Shown: one piece after another, positions 32,502 through 43,671 of the stretch | Layout of the letters: every line of letters begins with the position of its first letter | Position numbering within the stretch: the first letter of the stretch is position 1 | Assembly: GCA_945643635.1 (NCBI GenBank) | Contig: CALZFC010000043.1 | Location: forward strand, 64,501 to 128,500 | From: Allodiplogaster sudhausi | Taxonomy: Eukaryota; Nematoda; Chromadorea; Rhabditida; Diplogasteridae | Direction: 5' to 3' | Length of the DNA stretch: 64,000 bases | The notes under the pieces: model-generated | What the model was told of the DNA's origin: nothing | Databases searched by the model: none | Seen by the model: only the letters and a program-made list of their open reading frames with translations | Made by a program: the position numbers and the translations under genes

Positions 32502-33175
32502 ATGAGGCCGGCCCTGCTCGCTCGCTCAGCTCAGCTTCTGCAAGCACGCGGCAAGGCCAAGGGAGTCGTGATCGAGAACCCCTCGGCCGATTTCCTCCCT
32601 TATAAGGTACGCAAGCATGAGCACTTAATACTAATCCTTAGGTAATATTTCAGTTCCTGGTTTTCATTTGTTAGCAGTGGTTGCAATGAGTGTGAGCTAA
32701 AGAAAAAAGAAGTGCTGAAGGGAGTGTCGGCAGCGAAGCAGCCGATGAAGGTGGAGCTGCAGGCGGGCAAGACGTACGCGTGGTGCTCGTGCGGGCTGAG
32801 CAAGCTGCAGCCCTTCTGCGATGGCACCCACAAACTGCCCGACCTCACCAATGCTCGTCCGGTCTTGTTCCACGTCGAGAAAAGCGGCAATTATACCATG
32901 TGCGCGTGTAAGCAAACCGAGTCCCGCCCTATCTGCGACGGCTCCCACAAGCTGGTTATTTCTCTTCATTTCATTCGTTTAACAGAATCTGATTGCCAGT
33001 AATGCGATTGGTGTATTGTTGAGTCTGGATGGACTGATCCAGTTCTTTTCAGGTTTCTACTCGTCCATGCAGTGCCGATGCTTCCACTTTCGTGATGTTT
33101 GGTTCTTCTCCGGTCTACGAAGGAGTGGCTCATTCTCTTGGATACAAAGTGAAGAATGGCGGCTTCCAGCAGTGA
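32502..33175 (+). CDS. CISD3: CISD3, mitochondrial CDGSH iron-sulfur protein (MiNT)
   Basis: Three exons: 32502-32606, 32703-32954 and 33053-33175 (TGA). A basic N-terminal targeting region (MRPALLARSAQLLQARGK) precedes two CDGSH motifs, CSCGLSKLQPFCDGTH and CACKQTESRPICDGSH, each with the three Cys and one His that hold a labile [2Fe-2S] cluster. Two motifs in one soluble matrix protein is the CISD3 arrangement, unlike the single-motif, membrane-anchored CISD1/2. A polyadenylation signal AATAAA lies at about 33229. Confidence 0.93.
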
Positions 33176-33490
33176 GCTAGCTTCTTTTGCCAGTTCTGAG
33201 TCCAGCATGTAGATTATGGTTTATCACGAATAAAAAAATGGCCGATCGTTAGTGTACTTACCCTCAGCAACCTTCCACAAAAACATAACAAGAAGCCTTT
33301 TATCGGAATGTGCTATTACTGCGGTTGCGCGCAAGACGTCTATACATTTTTAATACGGAAAACTCAACTTTGCCGTAGCAATAATAATAAAACTATACTC
33401 GTGAATATGAGGTAAGATCTCAGACCGTACCATAGCCCGAGAATGATGAGCGATAAGCTCCTTTGTCCTATCCCACACCCATCTTGCTCT
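33176..33490. other. Convergent intergenic CISD3 / ARB2A
   Basis: This is a 3'-end-to-3'-end spacer. It holds the CISD3 polyadenylation signal, and I see nothing else in it. Confidence 0.45.
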
Positions 33491-35436
33491 CTACAGTCCT
33501 CCCTTACAATCCTCCTTCTCGTCTGGGTCCCCTCCCACCGAATCGCTGATCTCGGTCTCCTTGACAAGCTGATCCTCGTCGCTTTTCTGAGTATTCCCTT
33601 CCTTTCCATTCGCCTTCTCTTCCTCCTCTTGTTTAGATTTTTCCGCCTTCACTTTTTCCCTTTCTTCTTTCTCCTTCTGTACAATTTTCTCGCACTCTAA
33701 TAAGAGCTTCCGGAAATTCCTTGATGTGGGATGACTCTCCATAAGATGGAAGATGGAGTTGATGGCTGCGCTGGAAGTCCCCTCGTGGGTGTCATCTCCA
33801 GCGTAGAGCTGATAACTGTAATTACCCGCCCATTTTTTTTACGTTCATACTTCAGTATTATGTTAGCTTCCTTTCCAATCCTTACTGCTAAACAGAAGTC
33901 CTAGAGTTCATTTTCCTTAGCATAAATTATTCGCTTCAGTGAGTCTCTAAAGTTTCGTGAGTTCCCTAATGGGTAACAAGTCCCCAAAATTTCGTTAGTA
34001 CCTATACTTCGGTGAGTCCACTAAAATTTGCTTCATCTCCTGAAGTTAAATTGTGCCCTCATCTGTTTGAGCTTGTATTTTAAATGAATGACATTTGAAA
34101 ATCCTGACCCATGGAATTAATTGTCTAATTGAACTAGCCTATTTTTCACTACACTCCATCAGACTCATTGTAATAGAGATTCAATTATTCGCAAAAAGCA
34201 GAGGGTGCACGTCCAATAACCAAAGCTTCTATGTTTGATTCCTCTAAATTCGTTTTGAGTAATATAGAAAGACAGAAATAAGAAGACGTACACTTGGCTG
34301 TCTTTACGGAGACGTTGCTTGGAAGTGCACCAATTGGCTGCACAGTTGTAGCTGGGCACATTGAACCAGGAATCCGTGAGGCAAACTGCCCGAATCCGCC
34401 TTCGCCAGAATTCGTCACGGCGCATCTGCAGAATTAGAAGTCATAGCAAGAAATAGAGCATGACATCGCATCTGAAAGTCATAAACTTCCAGAATATTTA
34501 TAGACGAAAGAAAGGAACTTGCCACATCCGAGATGATGGATCCTCCAAAGGAGTGAGCGACTACGAAAATAGGCGCGTCTCCGGAGAGAGCGAGGTTGAA
34601 CTGCGCCACTCCGTGCAGGGACGGAGAGCATTGGTGCTGAACACAACACAAGTACGATCTGCTCTAGTTTTAAGGAGTAAGGACCAAAAAGGACAACGAT
34701 AACCTTGACGTCATCGCGAGTTCGATCACATTTTTCGTTGTAATTGAGAACAACAACTCCCCAGTCGTTAGCAAGGGCCCTCTTGATGTAAGGAAGTTGA
34801 GTTCCTCTGTCCAAGTTCTCGTTAATGATCAGTCTGGAATTCGTAAACAGATCGTAATAGAGCACTAAGGCAAGAATATAAAAAAAAGACCGACTTCCTC
34901 GCCCATTGCCCCGCTTTCACAACTCCGCTCCCATGTATTAGCACAAGAACTGTCTCCTTCTTCTCATACTATGGGCTTGTGAAAACGAAACCATAATATT
35001 TGTTCCTTTCCGTGAGACACTACAAAGCGAAGAATTCAAGGCATAACAATAAAAGCCCTGTGTCTCTGAAGGTAATACACAGACAAACAAACCGGAATTC
35101 GGACAAGGCCACACTCCTTTTCCATAATTTCATAGACAGCCTCTCCAATTGCATCTCCCAGATCCTCGTAATCTTTCTGCGTGGTAAAAGTGAAGCCACT
35201 TCCATCCTTCAAATATATGATCATTTGTCAGAGAAAAGAGAAGGAAATAATTCTTTGACGACCATATCACAATGGAAGACAGAACTAATATGAAACATTC
35301 TGAATACAACTGCACTTGCCTTAATCTTCCGCAGCTGCCCGTCATCAAAATGGTAGCCAAATTCAGCAATAATGTCATACGGCGTCTTTTTGCAGAGAAC
35401 TTCATTCTCCGAAGCGGCCTCAGGTTCTTCGTTCAT
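33491..35436 (-). CDS. ARB2A: ARB2A (FAM172A), Arb2-domain protein
   Basis: Seven exons: 35436-35320, 35206-35093, 34968-34895, 34833-34704, 34636-34523, 34425-34294 and 33808-33491. The order matches FAM172A: EFGYHFDDGQLRKIK, DAIGEAVYEIMEKECGL, VLVLIHGSGVVKAGQWARKL, IINENLDRGTQLPYIKRAL, the nucleophile-elbow-like FVVAHSFGGS and AVCLTDS. An acidic/lysine-rich tail follows. Arb2 domains have an alpha/beta-hydrolase fold; fission yeast Arb2 acts with Argonaute, and FAM172A links AGO2, chromatin and splicing. Intron 1 starts with GCAAGT after AAG, and no GT donor keeps the frame, so it is a GC-AG intron. The intron after 34523 has either GC or an upstream GT. The product looks complete, with a start chosen to match the family. 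Confidence 0.9.
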
Positions 35437-35552
35437 TTTAAGCCATAACTTAAAAAAAATTATCACTGGTTAGACAATAATTCCACAAAAACATAAAACT
35501 AGAAAACCAGGACAGTGCGAGCGACGAACAAACAATTGTGGACTACCATTCC

Positions 35553-35869
35553 CACGGGTGTTCAGCCCATGCATTTTTCCGGACGCACTTGCTATGCAAA
35601 GATGGCACCGGTTGACAGCTTACTCCCACTGTCTGCACTCTGACCAAGTGGCAGAGACGTAGAGAGTTGGATTTAAGTCGTGTTCAAACTGGCAACTTGC
35701 CATTGCGAGATGTGTTAGAAGTGTCAAAACACGCAAGAAAAAACACGCATGAACACGCATGAAAAGCGGTCAGACGCAAGACGGTTGATTTTTATAGTGC
35801 GCCTTCCATCCGACGTTTCGCATTTTGAAAAGGGGACCACACCTGCGCGCCGTGTTCTAACATCCCGTG
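35553..35869. mobile_element. MITE-like insertion (317 bp) in repeat A1, 5-bp duplication
   Basis: The ends start CACGGG on both strands (left CACGGGTGTT, right complement CACGGGATGTT), and ATTCC flanks both sides (35548-35552, 35870-35874). The A2 copy at 39077 lacks the insert, which proves insertion into A1. A CAC-start with a 5-bp duplication is reminiscent of Transib-type ends, but the match is too short to assign. Confidence 0.65.
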
Positions 35870-36020
35870 ATTCCGGAGGTGGACCGACACCATGTTGGCA
35901 TGCAGCCAGTTTTTGAATAGGGAAAGCTCTTGAAGAGGTTTATTGTGTACGGTAGGTGTCTAGTATAAGGGCGTCTCTTTTGGAGAGACGCTTCATTCTA
36001 CGATTGAGTCGTGAAGAGGG
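35870..36020 (+). repeat. Split direct repeat A1 (main part)
   Basis: ATTCCGGAGGTGGACCGACA through GTCGTGAAGAGGG matches 39077-39226 with few differences. Each copy holds a short stem, GCGTCTC...GAGACGC, near its end. Confidence 0.85.
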
Positions 36021-36455
36021 TGGTATGTTTAATGTTTCGTTTTAAGCTTATTTTACGTTTGTGTCTTCATCCGCGTAAAGCGGTTCCAGTTTAATTGGTT
36101 TTCTCAGGTTATCAATCCTTCTCATTTAAGGCTTATTCGTTTTACCTTAATTGCAGTTTCGTTTGCGTTTTCGAGCGTTCAAGAGGTATGCGACTGGCTA
36201 AAGGCGTCATGCTGGGCGGCTGATTTAACAGCGGTCCGATGCCTCCCGAGCCTCGCTAGCGTCGGACGGATCCGTGCGATCTTTCGCTGCTTGAGATGGA
36301 GGCGTCCTATGCCGAGAGCGATGAACAAGGTTTGTTTTTCGAGTTCTACTGTCGAGGTAGCAGTTATTATTCTCTCTGTTTCTGTTTCTCTACCCACTGC
36401 TCTCAGAGGAGACTTGGGTTACCCCTCACTGCTCTCAGTTGAGACTTGGGGGAGG

Positions 36456-36672
36456 GGATTCCTCAGCCGGGAATCCCCAGTGACACTTTCCCCCTTTGGG
36501 GAAAGTGATTCCTCAGCCGGGAATCCCCAGTGACACCTTCCCCCGTTGGGGAAAGGGATTCCCCAGCCGGGAATCCCCAGTGACATCTTCCCCCGTTGGG
36601 GAAAGGGATTCCTCAGCCGGGAATCCCCAGTGACACCTTCCCCCTTTAGGGAAAGGGATTCCTCAGCCGGGA
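36456..36672 (+). repeat. 50-bp tandem repeat, about 4.5 copies
   Basis: The phrase CCTCAGCCGGGAATCCCCAG recurs at exact 50-base spacing (36461, 36511, 36561, 36611, 36661). Each unit contains the inverted pair TTCCCC/GGGGAA. Diverged relatives occur at about 37125 and 37245. Confidence 0.85.
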
Positions 36673-38452
36673 AGTAACAATTTCTCCCTCCAGTGGATAG
36701 ATGGATTACCCTCAACAGGAAGCTTTAAGAGAAGGTATCTGTTGATTTTAGAAAGGATGAATGACGACGTTGTAAGTGACGACAAGGCTGTGATTATCTG
36801 GATGCCGCGACTTTGGAGCAAATTCCAACTGTTTGGAAAACAGTCCTGAACCCATGACTCAGGTTAGATTCACTGATGATTATGATTATTATTATCCGTG
36901 TATTCATAAATGGTCGGCGATTGCAGCTCGCATTGGGCGAAAGTCATAATATGCAGTTGCCATTTCTGAATAAGACCTCAGCAGGAGGCAAGAAGGAGCA
37001 CGACATGAGGAAGCATTTTTTGGCGGCTACGTATGTCTACTGCGTTTTTAAGGTACTATTTCAGTGCAGTTTAATTTGGTTGAATTGAATTGGCCCAGTG
37101 GCACCCCATCCTATGACGGTTGAAGATTCCTCAATCGGGAATCCCTTTTTTGTCCCTCCAGAGGGGTAAGGTTATTTCTTTAATCAGATGCTAGATTATT
37201 GCCTCAGACAATAAATCAAGGTTACCTCCGCAGATTGGCCGCAGGATTCCTTATTCGGGCATTCGCACTTCCCCCCAGATGGGTATGTTGTTTACTCAAC
37301 CAAGAACAATTGTTGCACATGCAATTATCGGTCTAGGGTTATTTCGTAAGATATGAAGGTCATACCGGGCATCTTTCGTTTAAGAGTAGACGGGTTTACT
37401 TTTAACAACAAGTTGACTAAATAGTCTGAACATTACCAGGCAGATTCCAGTTTCTGCTCATATGTTTATATTACAAGTATACAATTGGTCTTATTTTGCC
37501 TGGTTCAAGTAACGTTGCTTGCAGGTCTTCTTCACTCTATCCAAGAGCAACTCGCAGCGAGTGGCCTCGGGCCTCCCGACTGGCAGGACGCCTCTCCTCT
37601 TGATGGGTAAGTGGATTCCGCAAACGGAAATCAACAGTTGGGCTAGGTAACTTACCACGGGAACAGTTCTAGCGGACAACTTCTTGGCGTTGAGTATATG
37701 GTCAACTCTGATAGAAAAATGGGACTAAGTATCCTGAATATTAACTGGTAGATTACATTATCTGCTCATATGAGTGTGGTAGACATTCTACCTATGATCT
37801 ATTGCCTCTTTTCTTAGTAGTATGGTTTTTGCAGTGGGCTGGTGGCCTGGCCTTCTCTGGACCTGGGACGAATAGCCAAGCAAGCTCTTCCCCGGTGTCA
37901 GCATATGCAGGTCTGAATCTTTCTATACCCCGGTATTATGCCTGAAAGTATTCCGGATACTAGGATTAATCAGCTTCTCGGCCTGTTTACCGGTTGCCAC
38001 CGTGGCAGAGTGAATGCGTTGTTTTCAAGTTACGTTGGTTGCAGGGAGAGAAGATCGTGTACTTCTCTTGGCTGTCGGGGCTCGGGCACGCATGTCTCTG
38101 AGCTGGCTGACAACGCCTTCCGCGAGGATCCGAGCAAGCTGCTCTCCTGTATCATCATCTCGCAGGTCCGAGTCCTTAAGATGCTCCGGCGCTCGGTTCC
38201 AGAAGTCCTCCGGAGACAAGAAAAAAAATTTGCTTCTCGGGCTTTACCAGAACCAAATGGCCCTTCTTAGGGCCATAATCGTGTTATCTAAGAGCACTGC
38301 ATAAAGTTTGCATATGTTGTTGAGCCCGTACATACAAGAGAGGGCCAGGCATCGAAGATATACATAGAAATGTTTACATGGTATTTTCTTGAGGATCCTT
38401 CTCCAGTACGAACTGTTGAGTTACATGAGAACTGCAGAGTAAGCACAGGGCC

Positions 38453-38775
38453 GGCATTGATCCAACGGGAAGTTTACTGTGATAGATTTTCGATTAGTTC
38501 TTTGGAACAATCCCAGGTGAAATTGTTAAGGTCGTGACGTTAGGAGCTATTGAGGATCTTAGAGAACCATGCTTCCTAGGACAGAGACGTCGACTTGAAC
38601 TAACCTCAAGTGTTGGCATTGATCCAACGGGAAGTTTACTGTGATAGATTTTCGATTAGTTCTTTGGAACAATCCCAGGTGAAATTGTTAAGGTCGTGAG
38701 GTTAGGAGCTATTGAGGATCTTAGAGAACCATGCTTCCTAGGACAGAGACGTCGACTTGAACTAACCTCAAGTGC
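38453..38775 (+). repeat. Tandem duplication, about 162-bp unit, two copies
   Basis: GCATTGATCCAACGGGAAG starts both copies (38454 and 38616), and the units are almost identical through CTTGAACTAACCTCAAGTG. Confidence 0.85.
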
Positions 38776-38945
38776 GGCGGATATCTTCGAATATAGCTAA
38801 CTTGTCGAGCAGGAAGTGGTGACCTACACCGGGAGCAGTGAGACACATTTTCAGAACTGAAGGCTCTAGGACTGGAAGGACTCCAATTACTGTCTACTCT
38901 GAGGTGCACAATGCCCTCATCAGCATCTAAAAGGATACTTTCGAC

Positions 38946-39063
38946 ATTCTATTCTCGACCCAGTTGGGAGCACCTATGTCGATAAAGTGTTACTATTGTG
39001 TGTGGTGTAAGGTACACATTCGGAAGGGTAATCGTGGTTATGTGGGAGATAGACGACCATATA
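38946..39063 (+). repeat. Split direct repeat B1
   Basis: TCTATTCTCGACCCAGTTGG to CATTCGGAAGG, then ATAGACGACCATATA, matches 39591-39685. B1 has about 20 extra bases before the last block. Confidence 0.8.
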
Positions 39064-39076
39064 ATTGTGGATTACC

Positions 39077-39226
39077 ATTCCGGAGGTGGACCGACACCAT
39101 GTTGGCATGCTGCCAGTTTTTGAATAGGGAAAGCTCTTGAAGAGGTTTATTGTGTACGGTAGGTGTCTAGTATAAGGGCGTCTCATTGGAGAGACGCTTC
39201 ATTCTACGATTGAGTCGTGAAGAGGG
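39077..39226 (+). repeat. Split direct repeat A2
   Basis: Second copy of repeat A, directly behind B1. Confidence 0.85.
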
Positions 39227-39590
39227 ATCCCACCCTCCCTCCCTTACAGTATATTCATTGGTTGTCCTGCAACAGTGGCTTATAAAATGAAGAGATAAAG
39301 CTTCCGACAGCAAGGGATTACTGTAAGAGCCGATTATGGTTACGGTAGTTAGAGTTAGAGATAATTACAGAACGGGCAGATCGATTCTTCATTAGGCTGT
39401 CTCTGAGACTTCTCCACTTCGAGGAGGGAAGTACGTCTGGCCTGCCTAGGTGTTCAGATTTTCAGATTCTTCCCTCCTTCGCCTTTCCATTTCAGATTTA
39501 ATAAATTCTTCATTTCATTTTCAGGACTTTTCAGTTTCCACTATTGTAGCATGTCATTCCATTGCTTGTCATGCCTTTGTTGTACCACAC

Positions 39591-39685
39591 TCTATTCTCG
39601 ACCCAGTTGGGAGCACCTATGTCGATAAAGTGTTAGTATTGTGTGTGGTGTAAGGTACACATTCGGAAGGATAGACGACCATATA
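39591..39685 (+). repeat. Split direct repeat B2
   Basis: Second copy of repeat B. It closes the element at its right end. Confidence 0.8.
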
Positions 39686-39772
39686 ACACAGAATAAAATG
39701 AGCAAAAGATTGTTGACAAGAAATATGTCAAGAGGAACTACAGTACCTGTTGCTTGAAGTAAGGGCAGTTAG

Positions 39773-39913
39773 GAAAGTTCGTCGTTCATCTCGCTCATCC
39801 CGTTCATCTATAGGAAATAGGAAATCTCGATATTTAGTTTACCTTTTTGAAATTTACGGAGGATGAACTTTCTTATAGATGAACGGGATGAACGAGATGA
39901 ACGATGAACTTTC
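39773..39913. repeat. 141-bp inverted repeat (MITE-like hairpin)
   Basis: GAAAGTTCGTCGTTCATCTC and CCCGTTCATCTATA at the left are matched inversely by TATAGATGAACGGG and GATGAACGATGAACTTTC at the right. The spacer is AT-rich, and no certain target duplication was found. It lies between the split-repeat element and MEAK7. Confidence 0.75.
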
Positions 39914-40120
39914 CCAGCTGCCGGAAGTAAGGGCCAGAGAGAAAATTGTCTCTGGCTCTTGTGTTTTCTCTGGCTCTCTATGGAAATGTTAACAACTATA
40001 TAGTTAAGGGATTCCCGCGAATTTGCTCTTCTTCAAATTTCGGCGCCTTTTTTAAGCAGACGTTTTAAAATGTCTGAATAATTTTTTAATCATGAACGGC
40101 GTGAAAATTGCAAGGTTGTG

Positions 40121-40591
40121 ATGGGCAACGAATCCTCGAAGAAAGAAGAGCCCCATCTTGAGGCGAAAGTTAAGTCTACAGGGCAAGATGATCGAGTCTC
40201 GGAGATCTGGAAAAAGAGATTCAACCAGTTAACGAACGGGGAGGAAGCTCTTCGTGCTGATCACTTGTTGGTTAGCCTAATCATTTAAATCCCATCCAGT
40301 CTATTTTATTTGCCTTGTTAAGAGTCTCCCACATTTCTTGAAGGTTCGTTTTGGCCGTGAACTGGGCGGAGTTCTCTGGAAGGTATGGACCGGCGATACT
40401 CGAAACAGTCTGACAGTGGAAGAGTGGTTTCCTCATGCTTATCCCCTCTTCTCCTCTTCCGATGCCTGGTTGCAAGTGCTTCGTGATCCTCAACTCGCAC
40501 TTTCTTTTTCTGCTAACTTTGCTGGCTGCCGGTCGTCGTCTGAAGATTGTCATTTCATTCAACAACTCATTGCGAGAATAGTTAGTGAGAT

Positions 40592-40646
<55 letters not shown>

Positions 40647-41705
40647 CTGGGAGACCGGAGAGAGTGAGAGAAGAGTCAGTTGTTCAGACAGAATACGGTT
40701 CCGGTGTGGAGGATTGGAACAAATGGAAGCATGCGGAGTGCCCGAGAATTCTGGACTCAGTCCAGAGATATTTCGTGAATTCTTTCATGCTTTCTCCAGC
40801 ACCGGTTCGTTCCCGTGTTTTTATTGTAATTCTCTAAGTGATTTTCTTCTTCAACAGCTTCTTGATGTCCCTGTCTCAACCATTCTCACTCCCTTCATGA
40901 TGTGGTTCCTGAGATGTGGCATTCCGGTATTTTATCTGTTGCACGAGGTTCCTTCTTTCTGCCAATTCTAATTGCTTTAAGCTAGAACTTAGAACAATTC
41001 TTCCACAACTTTCTGTTCTACAGATGTTTAATTAAGAAGGAAAGCGAGTCTTCGTGGGATCTTTTGTACTCCTCTGCCAGCGGCGGCCTCTCTTCGTCTC
41101 GATTCGAGTCTTCTGTCTTCGGTTACCGTAGTGCTACCATCACCTTCTTCCGTACCCAAGAAGGCATCTTCGCCGTTGGCTGCGACTCGGAATGGCGCAA
41201 CTCTGGCTCTCGCTTCGGAGGCGCGGACTGTTGGATGCAGCAGCTAGCACCGTCAGTGGCAACGAGGGAGCATGGAACAGCCTCTCTCTACTGTAATCTC
41301 AAACTGAGAACTGCACCCCTAGCCATTTCTTGGAAACACACCACCATCACTGACAACAACTTCACCAACGTGCTGGACATTGAGGTGACTCCCCATGGTA
41401 GTCATTCTCAATCTGCTCTGTACCCGGCTTCTTCCTATTTGAGGTATGGGCATGTGGCCCGAGCAGCTCACGAGAAGACCACATGAAACTGAAGCAGTGG
41501 CAGCGGAGACAGACAGACCGCCACGCGAAAGTCAGTCCCTGCTCCCTCCTGGAGTGCAGCAGTCACTGTCTGCTCCCTCTCGGAGTGAACCCGACTTTTG
41601 AAGGTGCCCCTGCCTGGACAGTGGGATGCGGACAAAACAATTCTCGAGATGGCTGGTTTTACTTTCTCGAATGAGCCTCGTCACACTGAGTACGAGAGGA
41701 GGTAG
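40121..41705 (+). CDS. MEAK7: MEAK7 (TLDc-domain mTOR-associated protein)
   Basis: Seven exons: 40121-40270, 40323-40580, 40688-40804, 40858-40926, 41037-41384, 41444-41530 and 41622-41705 (TAG). The start MGNESSKKEE is a good N-myristoylation site, as in human MEAK7. The middle is helical. The TLDc domain spans WDLLYSSASGGLSSSRFESS, ITFFRTQEGIFAVGCDSEW and LKLRTAPLAISWKH to NNFTNVLDIEVWACG. The last exons give the family tail WDADKTILEMAGFTF. MEAK7 sits on lysosomes and promotes mTOR signalling. The intron after exon 2 contains a GA repeat of about 50 bases (40596-40644). The acceptor of exon 5 is the least certain junction. Confidence 0.87.
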
Positions 41706-42055
41706 CACCCACCGCGGTTCTTCCCTTTTCAGTCATCTGCTACAGCAGAGTTGAAAGGAAGTCCCACTCTTACGTTCACTCGCCCTGAAGCCGTATCCGA
41801 CCCCGAATTTTACTGAAATTTTGGGTAAAAATTAATTTTTAGCATAACCCACCCGTCTCCTTGAGCCACAAATCCCGTTCCATCTTGATTTGACCGGTCC
41901 TCGACAGTGGATTCTATTCATTGTGCTCTCTAGTCATTCCCGCTCATGCTCTATTACATATCGCGAACAATGTTTATTAGAACACTGCATACTTACAATT
42001 AAAAATTCTAGCGTTTTCGGAATGAAACGTTGGTGAGAAAGGATGATAAACATGG
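41706..42055. other. Convergent intergenic MEAK7 / NAXD
   Basis: 3'-to-3' spacer of 350 bases; no gene or repeat seen. Confidence 0.45.
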
Positions 42056-43365
42056 TCACTCCGAGCTGGAAGGGTGCTCAATGTGTCTCAATAGAGGAGC
42101 AATTCGGTGGATGACGTCACTCGCTAGCATGCCACGCCCCATTTCATGCTCAGTGACACGACTGGCTTCGCGCACCAAGGAACACGCAGCACTCACTGCC
42201 AGGCGCTTCTCTTCTTCCTCTCCGGCCCTGCACACTCACTCCCCATCTCTCTCTCTCCCCTCTCTCTCTCTCCTCTCTTTCTCTCTATACATATACAGTG
42301 CTAACCACCGAGCCCAGAGAAGGAAAGCAGTGAGAATGCCACTGAGTAGATCTCCGATCCCTCCTGGCCGTCGCAAGTTGCCTGGGCTGTCGAGCTCTCG
42401 ATCTGAGAGTACCTCTTATTTCTTCTCTCTTTCACAAGTGGTAATGAATGACTCACGGCTTCCATCCAAGTCGTAAAAGTGGTCGCGTTGACCCTTCACC
42501 AGAATTGCCATTCCTAGCTTGCTGGCCAACTCGGATACGGTAGCTTCCATCCAAAAGTGATACTTATTCCATTCGAGTACAAAGAAAGGTGATGTGAAAG
42601 AGAGAGAAACCTCATGCGATGAAGCATTGAGAGTGTGTTTCTCCAGCACTTTGAAGGCCAATCTGTCCAGCTCAGCCGCATTTGGTGTCAAAACGGCGTC
42701 AGAGTGGGAATGGATCTCTGGCCACTTCTCAGTCAGCGCGAACAAGCCATCCTAAAATCTATTCAGGGAAAATGATGTCCGAAATATATCAGGAAAACGG
42801 TGCTACCAGATGAACGGAATGAATGGACAAACAGCATCGACTACTGTAGGCAGTCTGTGCTTGGCAGCAGCAACTAAGAGACGATGAACGAGAAGAGAAG
42901 CGGAGGGCGAACGGCCCAGTCCAGGCCCAATCAGCAGAGCATGCAGACGGGGGAGGTACTCTTCCACGTAGTCCGGCTACATGGGAGGGGAGTGCAATGA
43001 CATCCAATTACTTCTTGCGACAAGTAGAACCTCTTGTGATGGATGCACCATGAGATCAGGAGAATAGGTCTTGATTACGGCAGCGGCTTCAGGTGGCGCG
43101 AAGACGTGGACAAGGTCTACTCCCTGCAGGTTCTTTCATCAGCCACCAACTGAAACTGCTCAAGAAACTGACCACTCTTAGCATTGCCAAGCCAGAGAAG
43201 AAGGGAGCTCCGCTGTACTGCAGAGAGCCGCCAACTATGCCGATCTTGCCACAACTTCCCTTCAATAGTACCAGTGTCATGAGTTTCCCTGCCACGGGAA
43301 GGAGTCACCTTGTGCAGGGAAGCAGAGAGACAAGGGAGAAGCTTGCGTACTCCCTCCATTTCCAT
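42056..43365 (-). CDS. NAXD: NAXD, ATP-dependent NAD(P)HX dehydratase
   Basis: Eight exons: 43365-43309, 43259-43176, 43123-43031, 42976-42833, 42751-42611, 42562-42457, 42414-42306 and 42227-42056 (TGA). Ribokinase-fold landmarks are IGIVGGSLQYSGAPFF, YSPDLMVHP, LHALLIGPGLGRSPSAS, PTVVDA|DGLFAL, AVLTPNAAELDRLAF, MAILVKGQRDHFYD and the anion-hole/phosphate loop GIGDLLSGIL (GQGDLLSG in human). NAXD repairs hydrated NADH/NADPH together with the NAXE epimerase. The start gives MEMEGVRKLLPCLS, without a visible long targeting peptide, so this form is probably cytosolic. Confidence 0.92.
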
Positions 43366-43671
43366 TCCAGTCCACCTCAATCTTAAAACACGTAAGAAAA
43401 CTAATTCTAATTCCTAGTCCGCCAGTACTCAGTTGTGGAATCATCCGAGCATCCTTCACTCGAACAGTTAATTCATTTACTCGTTTATCAGTATAAGCAA
43501 TTTGGCAGTCAAGGAATCGCATAACACATAAAACACAAAAACCATAAAGAAAACAATGTTAGGAACCTGTTGTCAAAATCTTAGAAGAACCTGTTGTCAA
43601 AATATTAAGTCATGAGAAATTCCGCTATATATGTACAGTATATACAGGGCGTATCAACCAAAGAAGAGATG
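43366..43671. other. Intergenic NAXD / TBK1-like with small tandem duplication
   Basis: AACCTGTTGTCAAAAT is duplicated in tandem (about 43564-43604). Nothing else recognised. Confidence 0.45.

Larger units (their letters stand above)
35536..39685 (+). mobile_element. Non-coding element with split direct repeats (A1-B1-A2-B2)
   Basis: Two unrelated repeats each occur twice in the same orientation and interleave: A at 35870-36020 and 39077-39226 (A1 extends to about 35536 across an inserted MITE), and B at 38946-39063 and 39591-39685. The order A1 - interior - B1A2 - B2 is the split-direct-repeat layout of Ngaro/PAT-type DIRS elements, which integrate by a tyrosine recombinase and leave no target duplication. 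The interior has tandem repeats and only short frames. I recognise no reverse transcriptase or recombinase, so this would be a non-autonomous or decayed member. Confidence 0.55.

Noticed and set aside
37938..38304. Overlapping plus-strand frames of about 100 residues as a possible recombinase of the split-repeat element
   Set aside because: No R-H-R-Y spacing or other recombinase or RT motif is visible, and the frames overlap each other as expected of non-coding DNA.
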